Source of the DNA: Alphaproteobacteria bacterium
GTDB taxonomy: Bacteria > Pseudomonadota > Alphaproteobacteria > Rhizobiales > Hyphomicrobiaceae
Reading direction: 5' to 3'
Length of the DNA stretch: 12,144 nucleotides
NCBI GenBank assembly: GCA_005888525.1
Contig: VBAB01000075.1
Span: forward strand, 1-12,144
Numbering within the stretch: position 1 is the first letter of the stretch; the number at the start of each line of letters is the position of its first letter. The translations under genes were made by a program, and so were the position numbers. Under the pieces are notes generated by a model that was not told the DNA's origin, did no database searches, and saw only the letters and a list, made by a program, of their open reading frames with translations. Of the stretch, positions 1 to 6,148 are shown piece by piece.

Positions 1-903
1 GAACGGCAACATGTAGCTCACCCGGTAGATGCCATCCGATGTCGGCGACACCTGCTCACCGAGCGGATCAGGTCTTGTCGTCGCGCGCAGATGCTCGAGG
101 TTCACCGCCAGCCCCGTGGTTTGCGCGAGGCGCTCGGCCATCCACAGAAGGGCGATGTCGGACAGCGAGCAGTCCTGGTAGCCGCCGCCGACGTTGGCGT
201 GGCAGCCGGGGAACCAGACCTGCTCGATCACCTGGCCCGGCGGCAGCGAGGTGCCCTTCTTGATGGTCCACAGCGTCGGTTCGAAAGGCCCGCGCGGCTC
301 GTCGATGGCAAGAGCATGCAGACCGACGTCGACCGTCGGGGACAGCTCGGTGTCGTGAAAACCGAGCAGCTCCTTGATGAAGCTCTTCCTGACGAATGGA
401 ATTCCCAGATTGCCGATGGTGTCCCAGACGGCCACGCATTTGATGCGCACCGGATAGAGATTGGCGCCACGCAGCGCCTCCAACCGCGCAGAATCTGGCG
501 CCAGCTTGTTCTGCTCGTAGTAATCCCATGCGTCGGAAATCGCTTCCGGGGTAGCGGAGCGGGCGATGCCGGCGAGCGCGATCAGGCCCGCGAGGCTGCG
601 CGCCTGGAACGCTCCGCGCGAGAAGCCGATGAGAAAGATCTCGTCTCCCGCCTCGTAATTCTCACACAGGAAGCGATAGCCGCCCTGGATACGGCTCCCG
701 ACGCCGAAGCCGACGGCACCGACCGCGAAGGTCCACTCGCCCAGAGCCGACTCGGTGGCGATGCCGACCTCGTAGTGCACGACTTGGGGGATCCCGTCGG
801 CGTCTGCCGCAAGAACCGCACGCTGCAGCTTGACGACATTGGTCCGGTCCGCGTCTTCCGGCTTGTTCCAGGTCCCGTCGAAAAAGCACACCAACCGCTT
901 CAC
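1..903 (-). CDS. DUF2235 (Tle1-like alpha/beta hydrolase) protein, 3' end outside window
   Basis: The visible 301 codons start at a GTG (903-901) preceded by a strong Shine-Dalgarno stretch (GGGGGAGGG, about 5-6 nt away) and run off the left edge without a stop. The protein opens with the family signature FFDGTWN (residues 7-13). It then shows the nucleophile elbow GFSRGAF (93-99, candidate Ser95), VWDTIGNLGIP (159-169, candidate acid Asp161) and FPGCHANVGGGY (231-242, candidate base His235). Known of the family: DUF2235 is the catalytic domain of type VI secretion phospholipase effectors of the Tle1 group, but it also occurs as free-standing proteins of unknown function. Seen here: a complete triad arrangement, no signal peptide and no membrane segment in the visible part. 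No VgrG, PAAR or immunity gene is in the window, so a secreted-effector role is not supported. A stand-alone cytoplasmic hydrolase is more likely; its substrate is unknown. Confidence 0.9.
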   Translation of the reverse strand, partial: MKRLVCFFDGTWNKPEDADRTNVVKLQRAVLAADADGIPQVVHYEVGIATESALGEWTFAVGAVGFGVGSRIQGGYRFLCENYEAGDEIFLIGFSRGAFQARSLAGLIALAGIARSATPEAISDAWDYYEQNKLAPDSARLEALRGANLYPVRIKCVAVWDTIGNLGIPFVRKSFIKELLGFHDTELSPTVDVGLHALAIDEPRGPFEPTLWTIKKGTSLPPGQVIEQVWFPGCHANVGGGYQDCSLSDIALLWMAERLAQTTGLAVNLEHLRATTRPDPLGEQVSPTSDGIYRVSYMLPF

Positions 904-933
904 TGCACCCTCCCCCGTGGAAACGTTCGGGGC

Positions 934-962
934 AGCGTAGCACTCCGCCCTCGATGTGCCAG
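934..962 (-). promoter_or_regulatory. Candidate promoter of the DUF2235 gene
   Basis: On the minus strand CTGGCA (962-957) and TACGCT (939-934) are separated by 17 nt. The -10 is preceded by TGC, as in an extended -10. This would start transcription near 927, leaving about 24 nt of leader that contains the Shine-Dalgarno sequence. Both hexamers are only partial matches to consensus, so this is a suggestion. Confidence 0.35.
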
Positions 963-1070
963 GGTTGCAGTTGCCACAACCGCCCGGACGGGCGCCGTGA
1001 TGTCGTGGGCGTCTGCGCTCATTCGACTTTCTGAAGCGATGGGGCTGTGGCCAACACTTGGTTGACCGGC

Positions 1071-1076
1071 TATACT
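1071..1076 (+). promoter_or_regulatory. -10-like box for a leaderless short ORF
   Basis: TATACT ends 6 nt before the ATG at 1083. A transcript from it would begin at or very near that ATG, that is, leaderless. No convincing -35 is present at the normal distance. TTGACC at 1062-1067 is too close to be one. Confidence 0.35.
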
Positions 1077-1082
1077 TTTTGC

Positions 1083-1184
1083 ATGGCCGACGAACCTGAG
1101 AACCTTGTCTTGGTCTACCTACGCCGCCTCGATGAGAAGGTCGACGCCCTGCGCGCGGACATGACCGACATGACGAGTCGCTAG
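1083..1184 (+). pseudogene. Truncated small coiled-coil protein (MADEPENL family remnant)
   Basis: A 33-codon frame runs from ATG 1083 to TAG 1182-1184. Its start, MADEPENLVLVYLRRLDEKVD, resembles the opening of a short conserved protein I recall as widespread in Hyphomicrobiales. Those relatives continue as a heptad-repeat coiled coil to roughly 70-90 residues. Here the charged amphipathic helix stops after about 30 residues, and no frame after the stop resumes a coiled coil. There is no Shine-Dalgarno sequence; the ATG directly follows a TATACT box. It may be a decayed copy left at this site or a genuine micro-protein. The family's function is unknown, and the family assignment comes from memory of its N-terminal motif. 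Confidence 0.5.
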
Positions 1185-1317
1185 CCGAAGTATTTGATCC
1201 GGACAGCATCAATCCCGCCGCGGGAGGAGCGTTCGGTGCCGCTTTGAAAAGTGCGGCAACTTGTGGGAAGCTCTCGTACTCTCCGTTTCCCGAGCTATCC
1301 AAGCGCGGTTAGCGTCC
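1185..1317. other. Intergenic spacer downstream of the histidine kinase
   Basis: This stretch lies between the short ORF remnant and the end of the convergently read histidine kinase gene. No ribosome binding site followed by a credible frame, and no GC-rich stem followed by a T run, was seen. Confidence 0.5.
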
Positions 1318-2832
1318 TCACCCACCGCGGTCGGGGATCTCGAGCTCGAAAGTCGCGCCCTTTGCGGTGTCGCGGAGCCGGATGGTGCCGCCATGGGCGT
1401 TCACCAGCTCTTGCGCCACGGCGAGCCCGAGGCCCGTCCCGCCCTTTCGCGCCGAACCCTGGAACGCCTGGAAGAGATGGGTGCGCGCCTTCTCCGGTAC
1501 GCCCGGTCCGTTGTCGCTCACCTCGATGGTGACCCGCTTGCCGTCGCGCAGCGCCACGACGCGGATGTGGCCCCCCATGTTGTCCTGCTGCTCGATGGCT
1601 TGGAGCGCGTTGCGCGTGAGATTGCTCAAGACGCGGAAGAGCTGATCGCGATCGGCGTCCACGCGCAGCGCGGCGTCCATGGCGATCGTCCAGTCGATGG
1701 AACCTTCGCGCGGCAGCCCAAGACCGTCGCCGACCTCCTCAACGAGCGGACGCAAGGGCATGAGCTCGCGCCTGGGCGGCGCCTCTTCGGCGCGGCCGAA
1801 CTTGAGCGTGCTGTCGGCAAGATTGATAGCGCGGCCGAGCGAGGCGATCAGCTTCGGCGCGAAGCGCTGCACGGCCGGATCGGGCAGGCTGCTGAGCCGG
1901 TCCGAGATCAGCTGGGCGTTGGCCAGCATGTTGCGCAAATCGTGATTGATCTTGCTGACCGCGAGACCCAGCGCAGCGAGCCGACTCTTCTGCTGCAACG
2001 TCTGGGTCAGCTCCCCTTGCATGTGGGCGAGCTCGCGCTCGGCGGTGCCGATCTCGTCGCGGCGCGGCGTGGGTACGATGATGCGGCTGGCGTCCTCGGG
2101 GTTCTGGCTGAAGCGCAGCATGTTGCGGGCGATCCGCATCATCGGTTGCACGAGCAGACCGTTGAGAGCGAAATAGACGAGCGCAGCGGTGATCACCGAA
2201 ATAATGACCGACAGCCCCAACACATTGAAGCCGTAGCGGATCATGGCCAATTTCAGCGGTGCTTCCGGCAGTACGACCTCGATGAAGTCGCCTGCCCCCA
2301 TGCCCGGCTCGCCAATCACTCTGATGATGCGCCCCTCCTGGGCCCAGAAGACGCTGAGCGCGTCCCAGATCAGCTTCACGCGCAGGGCAAGCTCGTTGCC
2401 GACCCCTCGCGAGCGTGCGCTGGCGCGAAAATCGAAGGTGTCGTCGATTCGGGAGTCTGCGTCCGCCGGCAGCACCAGGCGACGCTCGTTGCTGCGCTTG
2501 AGGGCCACGGCGCGCACCTGCGCGGTGCGCAACAGCTCGGCGCGCAATTGATCCGGCAAGACGCCCCCCGGGACCGCCTCGGCAGCCAACGCGGCGAGCT
2601 GAGCGGCGGTGAGGCGGTCGTTCAGCCAGCTGATGCGGAAGTTGGCGACAGAGGGCACGAAGATCAGCACCTCGGCCAGCATCACGAACGTGATGGTGAG
2701 GAGCAGCAACTTGGCGGACAGGCCAAGGCCGCGCCGTTCCGCCGTTGCCGACAGCGGCGACCGGATGCGCTTGACCCGTTCCCACAGTCTTGCCGACCAG
2801 GCCAGCGCCTCATCGATGCTATCGCGTGGCAC
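1318..2832 (-). CDS. Membrane sensor histidine kinase (HAMP, HisKA-like, HATPase_c)
   Basis: This is a 504-residue protein from GTG 2832, which follows the reductase stop by 28 nt and has GAGG 7 nt upstream; the frame is open further upstream but inside the reductase. Layout: cytoplasmic N-terminus, TM1 about 38-62, an extracytoplasmic segment of about 140 residues, TM2 about 201-225, then a HAMP-like linker to about 278. The H box is KINHDLRN, with candidate phosphorylated His297. The ATP-binding domain shows the N box LTRNALQAI (Asn408), G1 DNGPGVP (440-446) and G2 GGTGLGLAVAQ (464-474). The family autophosphorylates in response to a signal and passes phosphate to a response regulator. No regulator or receiver domain is seen nearby, so the partner is elsewhere. 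As last gene of the TVP38/reductase operon it may sense a membrane or redox state; that is inference from context. Confidence 0.93.
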   Translation of the reverse strand: MPRDSIDEALAWSARLWERVKRIRSPLSATAERRGLGLSAKLLLLTITFVMLAEVLIFVPSVANFRISWLNDRLTAAQLAALAAEAVPGGVLPDQLRAELLRTAQVRAVALKRSNERRLVLPADADSRIDDTFDFRASARSRGVGNELALRVKLIWDALSVFWAQEGRIIRVIGEPGMGAGDFIEVVLPEAPLKLAMIRYGFNVLGLSVIISVITAALVYFALNGLLVQPMMRIARNMLRFSQNPEDASRIIVPTPRRDEIGTAERELAHMQGELTQTLQQKSRLAALGLAVSKINHDLRNMLANAQLISDRLSSLPDPAVQRFAPKLIASLGRAINLADSTLKFGRAEEAPPRRELMPLRPLVEEVGDGLGLPREGSIDWTIAMDAALRVDADRDQLFRVLSNLTRNALQAIEQQDNMGGHIRVVALRDGKRVTIEVSDNGPGVPEKARTHLFQAFQGSARKGGTGLGLAVAQELVNAHGGTIRLRDTAKGATFELEIPDRGG

Positions 2833-2860
2833 GCCCCTGCCTCGCTCGCCTTGTGAGGGC

Positions 2861-4390
2861 CTATCCGAGCTTTGCCAGCCAACCCACCACCTTGCGGACC
2901 AAGGGGTTAGCGGCGGCCGTCGCATAATAGCCGTAGGCGACACGCTTGTTGATCTCGGAAAACGTCGGATAAGGTGAAATCCATTGGGTCATGGCCTTGA
3001 TATTGAGCCTCTGGGATACGGCAAGCGACCACATCTGGATCAGCTCGCCGGCGTGCTCGCCGACGATGCTGGCGCCCAGAATACGCCCTTTGGCGTCGGT
3101 CACGACCTTGACGAAGCCCTCCGTCGTCCGCTCGGTATGGGCGCGGTCGTTCTCGTGGTAGGGCCAGCGGTAGACCCGCACGCGCCCGCTGCGCATTTTC
3201 GCCGTGTCTTCGGTCAGTCCCACGTGGGCGAGCTCGGGGTCCGTGAACGTCGCCCAGGGAATGATATCACCATCGACCGTTGCCGGCTGGCGGAATAAGG
3301 CCCGGCGCAGAACGATGCCGGCGTGATAGTTCGCAACATGCGTGAATTGCGGGCCGCCGATGACGTCGCCGATGGCGAACACCCTCGAGTTCGAGGTGAC
3401 GAGGCCCTTGCTCACCTGTATCCCGCGCTTGTCGTACTTGATGCTGGCGGCCTCGAGATTGAGAGCCGCCACGTTGGGCATGCGCCCCGTGGCGACAAGC
3501 AGGTGCGAGCCCTGCACGATGGCCGGCACGCCCCCCTCCGAGATGTGCACGTCGATCAGTCGCGTTCCGCCGGTGACGCGTTCCACCAGCGCTCCTTCGC
3601 GGATCTCCACCCCTTCCGCACGCAGCCGCTTCAGCACGACCTCGGACATTTCAGGATCGTCTTTGCCGAGCGCCTTCATGGCCTCCAGCACGGTGACGCG
3701 GCTGCCCAGACGCAAATAGGCCTGAGCGAGCTCCAGGCCTATGGGACCGCCGCCGATGACGATGAGGTGGTCGAGCTGGCCCCTGTTCTCGAAAATGGTT
3801 TCGTTGGTGAAGTAGGGTACGCCGTCGAGCCCGGGGATGGGCGGAACCGCCGGCGAGGAGCCGGTGGCGATGACGAAACGCCGTGCCCGGATGCGCTGGT
3901 CGCCGGCCAGCACCGTATCGCGGCTGATGAATTGGGCTGGGGCGCGGATCACTGTGACGCCGAGGCCGGTGAACCGTTCGGCGGAATCGTTGGGGGCGAT
4001 GGCGGCGATGACGCCGTGGATGTGGTCGTGCACGCCCTTGTAGCTGACCGTCGGGTTGGTCGGCACGATGCCGAAGGGAGCGGAGGTGCGCATGAGGTGC
4101 GCCCGGCGCGCCGCGGCGATGAGCGACTTGGAGGGAACGCAGCCGTAGTTCAGACAATCGCCACCCATCTTGTCCTTCTCGATGAGGACGACCGACACCC
4201 CGAGCTGGGCCGCGCCGGCCGCCACGGTGAGGCCGCCCGAGCCAGCGCCGATCACGCACAAATCGGCGCGCAGCTCGCCGCCCGCCGTGCTGGTGATCGC
4301 GCCGCTCCTCGATGCGACTGTCACGTCCGCCCGATCGCTGCCGGGACCGGTCCGCACCAAGCCAACCGCGCGGTCACTTGGCTGCTGCAT
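2861..4390 (-). CDS. Mercuric-reductase-like FAD/NAD(P) disulfide oxidoreductase
   Basis: This 509-residue class I pyridine nucleotide-disulfide oxidoreductase starts at ATG 4390, with GGAGG 7 nt upstream, and overlaps the end of the TVP38 gene by 17 bp (translational coupling likely). An N-terminal extension of about 40 residues precedes the FAD-binding GAGSGG (48-53). The redox-active disulfide CLNYGC (Cys79, Cys84) follows, then the NAD(P)-binding GGGPIG (213-218), ATGRMPN (300-306) and the second FAD contact FAIGD (338-342). The dimerisation domain contains SPYPTFSE (472-479). Dihydrolipoamide and glutathione reductases have His at the Tyr474 position, paired with the Glu (here Glu479). 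Tyr is common in the mercuric-reductase-like group often found with TVP38 proteins. No N-terminal HMA domain or C-terminal vicinal Cys pair is present, so mercury reduction is unlikely. The substrate is unknown; a low-molecular-weight or membrane disulfide or quinone is possible. Confidence 0.94.
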   Translation of the reverse strand: MQQPSDRAVGLVRTGPGSDRADVTVASRSGAITSTAGGELRADLCVIGAGSGGLTVAAGAAQLGVSVVLIEKDKMGGDCLNYGCVPSKSLIAAARRAHLMRTSAPFGIVPTNPTVSYKGVHDHIHGVIAAIAPNDSAERFTGLGVTVIRAPAQFISRDTVLAGDQRIRARRFVIATGSSPAVPPIPGLDGVPYFTNETIFENRGQLDHLIVIGGGPIGLELAQAYLRLGSRVTVLEAMKALGKDDPEMSEVVLKRLRAEGVEIREGALVERVTGGTRLIDVHISEGGVPAIVQGSHLLVATGRMPNVAALNLEAASIKYDKRGIQVSKGLVTSNSRVFAIGDVIGGPQFTHVANYHAGIVLRRALFRQPATVDGDIIPWATFTDPELAHVGLTEDTAKMRSGRVRVYRWPYHENDRAHTERTTEGFVKVVTDAKGRILGASIVGEHAGELIQMWSLAVSQRLNIKAMTQWISPYPTFSEINKRVAYGYYATAAANPLVRKVVGWLAKLG

Positions 4391-5234
4391 GGCTGTTCCT
4401 CCATCTCCTGAGCGCGACCGGAATGAGCGCGACGACGCCTAGAAGCAACAGCGCCAGCAGGAGTTCCCTGGTAACGAGCGAGCTTGCATGAATGGTGAGC
4501 TTGCAAGCTGCTGCACCGCGCTCGGCCACGCATTGAGCGTACTCCGCCTTCGCAGCCATGATGACGCTGTCGAGGCCGGCCCCCGCCGACGCAAAAGCGA
4601 ATGTGGCGGGCATGATACCAAAAAACGTCGCGATCACATAAGTCTTGAGGGGAACGCCGAGGACGGCAGGCGCCACATTTACGAACCAGAAGGGAAAGGC
4701 TGGAACAAGGCGCAAGAACAGAAGATAGCTCAGTGCGTTCTCCTTGAAGCCCTGGCGCAGCTTGCCGAGCCAGGGCGCGGCCCGCTCGTTCAGCATTCCG
4801 CCCACTGCCGAGCGCGCGATCAGAAACAGGATCGTGGCCCCGATAGTCGCGCCGACCACGGTGGCTACTCCGCCAACGAGCCAACCGAACAACATGCCGC
4901 CCGTCGCGGTCAGGATCGGACAGCCCGGCAGCGAGAGCGATGCAGCGCCGATGTAGAGGGCGACAAACGCCAGGACGGACGCGACGCGGTGCTCGGCCAG
5001 GACGACGTGGAAACGGTCGCGCAGCGCCACGATGTTCTCGACGGTGACCTCGCGGTGCCAGCCCATCGCGAACACGAGCAGCATTACGGCAGCGATGACG
5101 ACGAGCGGGCCGAAGCGCTTGAATGCGTTCAGCGCTGGACGCGGCTTGGACGTGCCGGGGAGCACGCCGTCGGCCGCCCCCCGGTGCCCGTCATGGCAGC
5201 CAGGTACCTCGTTCGGGGGCATCTCGGTTTTCAT
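4374..5234 (-). CDS. TVP38/TMEM64 family (DedA-like, VTT domain) membrane protein
   Basis: This 286-residue polytopic inner-membrane protein has a hydrophobic segment at 43-57, then the family core. The core contains LPGCPILTATGGMLFG (102-117) and the long conserved stretch FLRLVPAFPFWFVNVAPA (173-190) leading into GVPLKTYVIATFFGIMPATF (193-212). A last TM lies at about 257-275 with a basic, cytoplasmic-looking tail (RRWRN). The family is related to DedA proteins, which are implicated in membrane lipid transbilayer movement and envelope homeostasis; no substrate is assigned here. The loop 230-250 carries Cys235 and Cys244, which could form a disulfide. It is the first gene of a three-gene minus-strand operon, divergent from rpmH. 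ATG 5234 is the longest start but lacks a clear Shine-Dalgarno sequence. A GTG at codon 24, preceded by a G-rich run, is an alternative that would drop an atypical N-terminus. Confidence 0.92.
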   Translation of the reverse strand: MKTEMPPNEVPGCHDGHRGAADGVLPGTSKPRPALNAFKRFGPLVVIAAVMLLVFAMGWHREVTVENIVALRDRFHVVLAEHRVASVLAFVALYIGAASLSLPGCPILTATGGMLFGWLVGGVATVVGATIGATILFLIARSAVGGMLNERAAPWLGKLRQGFKENALSYLLFLRLVPAFPFWFVNVAPAVLGVPLKTYVIATFFGIMPATFAFASAGAGLDSVIMAAKAEYAQCVAERGAAACKLTIHASSLVTRELLLALLLLGVVALIPVALRRWRNSHAAAK

Positions 5235-5319
5235 CGGGCGGCAGTCGAGGCTGCGATCAGGGGTTGCGACGGTCTCGGACCAGAAGGAAAGTAAGCGTTG
5301 CCGCCCTCATTTGGGGCGA

Positions 5320-5339
5320 CTGTCAAGCACTCGTGACAG
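5320..5339. promoter_or_regulatory. Dyad-symmetric candidate operator between divergent operons
   Basis: CTGTCA (5320-5325) and TGACAG (5334-5339) form a perfect 6-bp inverted repeat with 8 nt between. It lies about 55 bp upstream of the rpmH -35 and about 90 bp upstream of the TVP38 start. The left arm also supplies a TTGACA on the minus strand (5326-5321), although no good -10 follows it at 16-18 nt. It could be an operator or part of the TVP38 promoter. Confidence 0.35.
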
Positions 5340-5393
5340 CAAGCGAAAAGATTTGATGGTTTTCACCCGCTTGTACAGGAATTTCGCATCCGA

Positions 5394-5422
5394 TTGACTT
5401 GCCCCGGCCCCAATCCTATAAG
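5394..5422 (+). promoter_or_regulatory. rpmH operon promoter (sigma-70 type)
   Basis: TTGACT (5394-5399) and TATAAG (5417-5422) are separated by exactly 17 nt, a near-consensus housekeeping promoter. Transcription would start near 5429, giving a leader of about 113 nt before the rpmH start. It is the only strong promoter seen upstream of rpmH-rnpA-yidC-engB. Confidence 0.85.
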
Positions 5423-5461
5423 CGCGGCGACTTCGATCAGCTATGGGGCGCGGTCTGCGCT

Positions 5462-5495
5462 CTGGTGCCGGCAGGGCCGATTTGCACGGCACCGG
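5462..5495 (+). promoter_or_regulatory. Stem-loop in the rpmH leader
   Basis: GGTGCCG (5464-5470) pairs with CGGCACC (5487-5493) around a 16-nt loop. The stem extends by one G-U and one C-G pair. An alternative pairing GCCGG/CCGGC (5467-5471 with 5492-5496) overlaps it. The leader is longer than needed for translation initiation, so an RNA regulatory role is possible but unproven. Confidence 0.35.
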
Positions 5496-5541
5496 CGGCG
5501 ACATTCCCCCACCCAGGGCTTGGTACTAACGGAGACCCGAC

Positions 5542-5676
5542 GTGAAACGGACCTACCAGCCGAGCAAGCTCGTGCGCAAGCGCCGGCATGGTTTCCGCAA
5601 GCGCATGGCGACCACCGGCGGCCGCAGAGTGGTGGCCCGGCGGCGCGCGAAGGGTCGCAAGCGCCTGTCGGCATGA
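5542..5676 (+). CDS. rpmH: 50S ribosomal protein L34
   Basis: This 44-residue, strongly basic protein starts with GTG (5542-5544), with GGAG about 7 nt upstream. It opens [20 protein letters not shown] and ends GRKRLSA, the full-length L34 pattern from first to last residue. L34 is a small protein of the large ribosomal subunit that binds 23S rRNA. It is first in the operon and 27 nt upstream of rnpA, the classic bacterial neighbour pair. The GTG start is certain because no in-frame ATG lies near the conserved N-terminus. Confidence 0.98.
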   Translation: MKRTYQPSKLVRKRRHGFRKRMATTGGRRVVARRRAKGRKRLSA

Positions 5677-5703
5677 GGCGGCAGCCGCAGCGATGGGTGG
5701 CGC

Positions 5704-6102
5704 ATGGCCAAGACGAAGGCAGCTACGGGCTCCACCCCGCCAGTGACGACGCTGAAAAAGCGCGCGGAATACCTGCGGGTCCGCAAGGGGGCGCGATGCG
5801 CAACCCCCATCTTCGTCCTCGAAGCCAAAGCGCGCAGCGGTGAGGATCGTTCCCCGCCGACGGGCGCGCCGCGGTTCGGCTTCACGGTCACCCGGCAAGT
5901 CGGCAAGGCGGTCGAGCGCAATCGCATCAGGCGGCGCCTCAAGGCGGCGGTCAGGGGCGTGGGGCCGGATCACGCCAAGCGCGATTTCGACTACGTCCTG
6001 ATCGCGCGCCGTCCGGCGCTGACGTCGGAATTCGCTGCGCTCGTGAGCGAGCTCGCCAAGGCATTCGCCCGCGTGCACCGCGCGCCGACGCGGGTGCGGT
6101 GA
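5704..6102 (+). CDS. rnpA: Ribonuclease P protein component
   Basis: This 132-residue basic protein is the protein subunit of RNase P, which together with the catalytic RNA trims tRNA 5' leaders. The family start-of-core TTLKKRAEYLRVRKG is at residues 15-29, and the RNR signature VERNRIRRRLKAAVR is at about 69-83, preceded by RFGFTVTRQVGKA. The domain is complete. Residues 1-14 precede the usual family start and include Thr/Pro-rich sequence. The ATG at 5704 has only a weak upstream GGGTGG, and GTG 5743 (codon 14) is an alternative start nearer the family norm. It lies between rpmH and yidC. The yidD gene often found after rnpA is missing; only 46 nt separate rnpA from yidC. Confidence 0.95.
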   Translation: MAKTKAATGSTPPVTTLKKRAEYLRVRKGARCATPIFVLEAKARSGEDRSPPTGAPRFGFTVTRQVGKAVERNRIRRRLKAAVRGVGPDHAKRDFDYVLIARRPALTSEFAALVSELAKAFARVHRAPTRVR

Positions 6103-6148
6103 GCCGGGGTGCGGCTGAGGACGCCAAACAGGAAGCGTTGAAGGGCCC

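Noticed and set aside
981..994. Short GC hairpin CGCCC/GGGCG as a terminator
   Set aside because: The stem is 5 bp, no T run follows on either strand, and it lies upstream of the DUF2235 gene rather than after one.
1163..1300. Peptide-like frame after the short ORF (SLAEVFDPDSINPAAGGAFG)
   Set aside because: It looks protein-like and could be a frame-shifted relic, but it has no start, no ribosome binding site and no family I recognise. Not strong enough to list as a gene.
1261..2856. Long plus-strand open frame opposite the histidine kinase
   Set aside because: It mirrors the kinase codons, has no family motif, and is expected from antisense reading of GC-rich coding DNA. The minus strand carries the complete kinase signature.
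3323..4411. Long plus-strand open frame opposite the disulfide reductase
   Set aside because: It is His/Arg/Asp-rich shadow sequence without motifs. The reductase frame on the minus strand is unambiguous.
4488..5294. Plus-strand open frame opposite the TVP38 gene
   Set aside because: It is an antisense shadow with strongly charged low-complexity composition. The TVP38 motifs are on the minus strand.
5394..5843. Open frame beginning in the rpmH promoter and crossing rpmH and rnpA
   Set aside because: Its start lies in the promoter core, so it could not be translated from that transcript. It is out of frame with both real genes.
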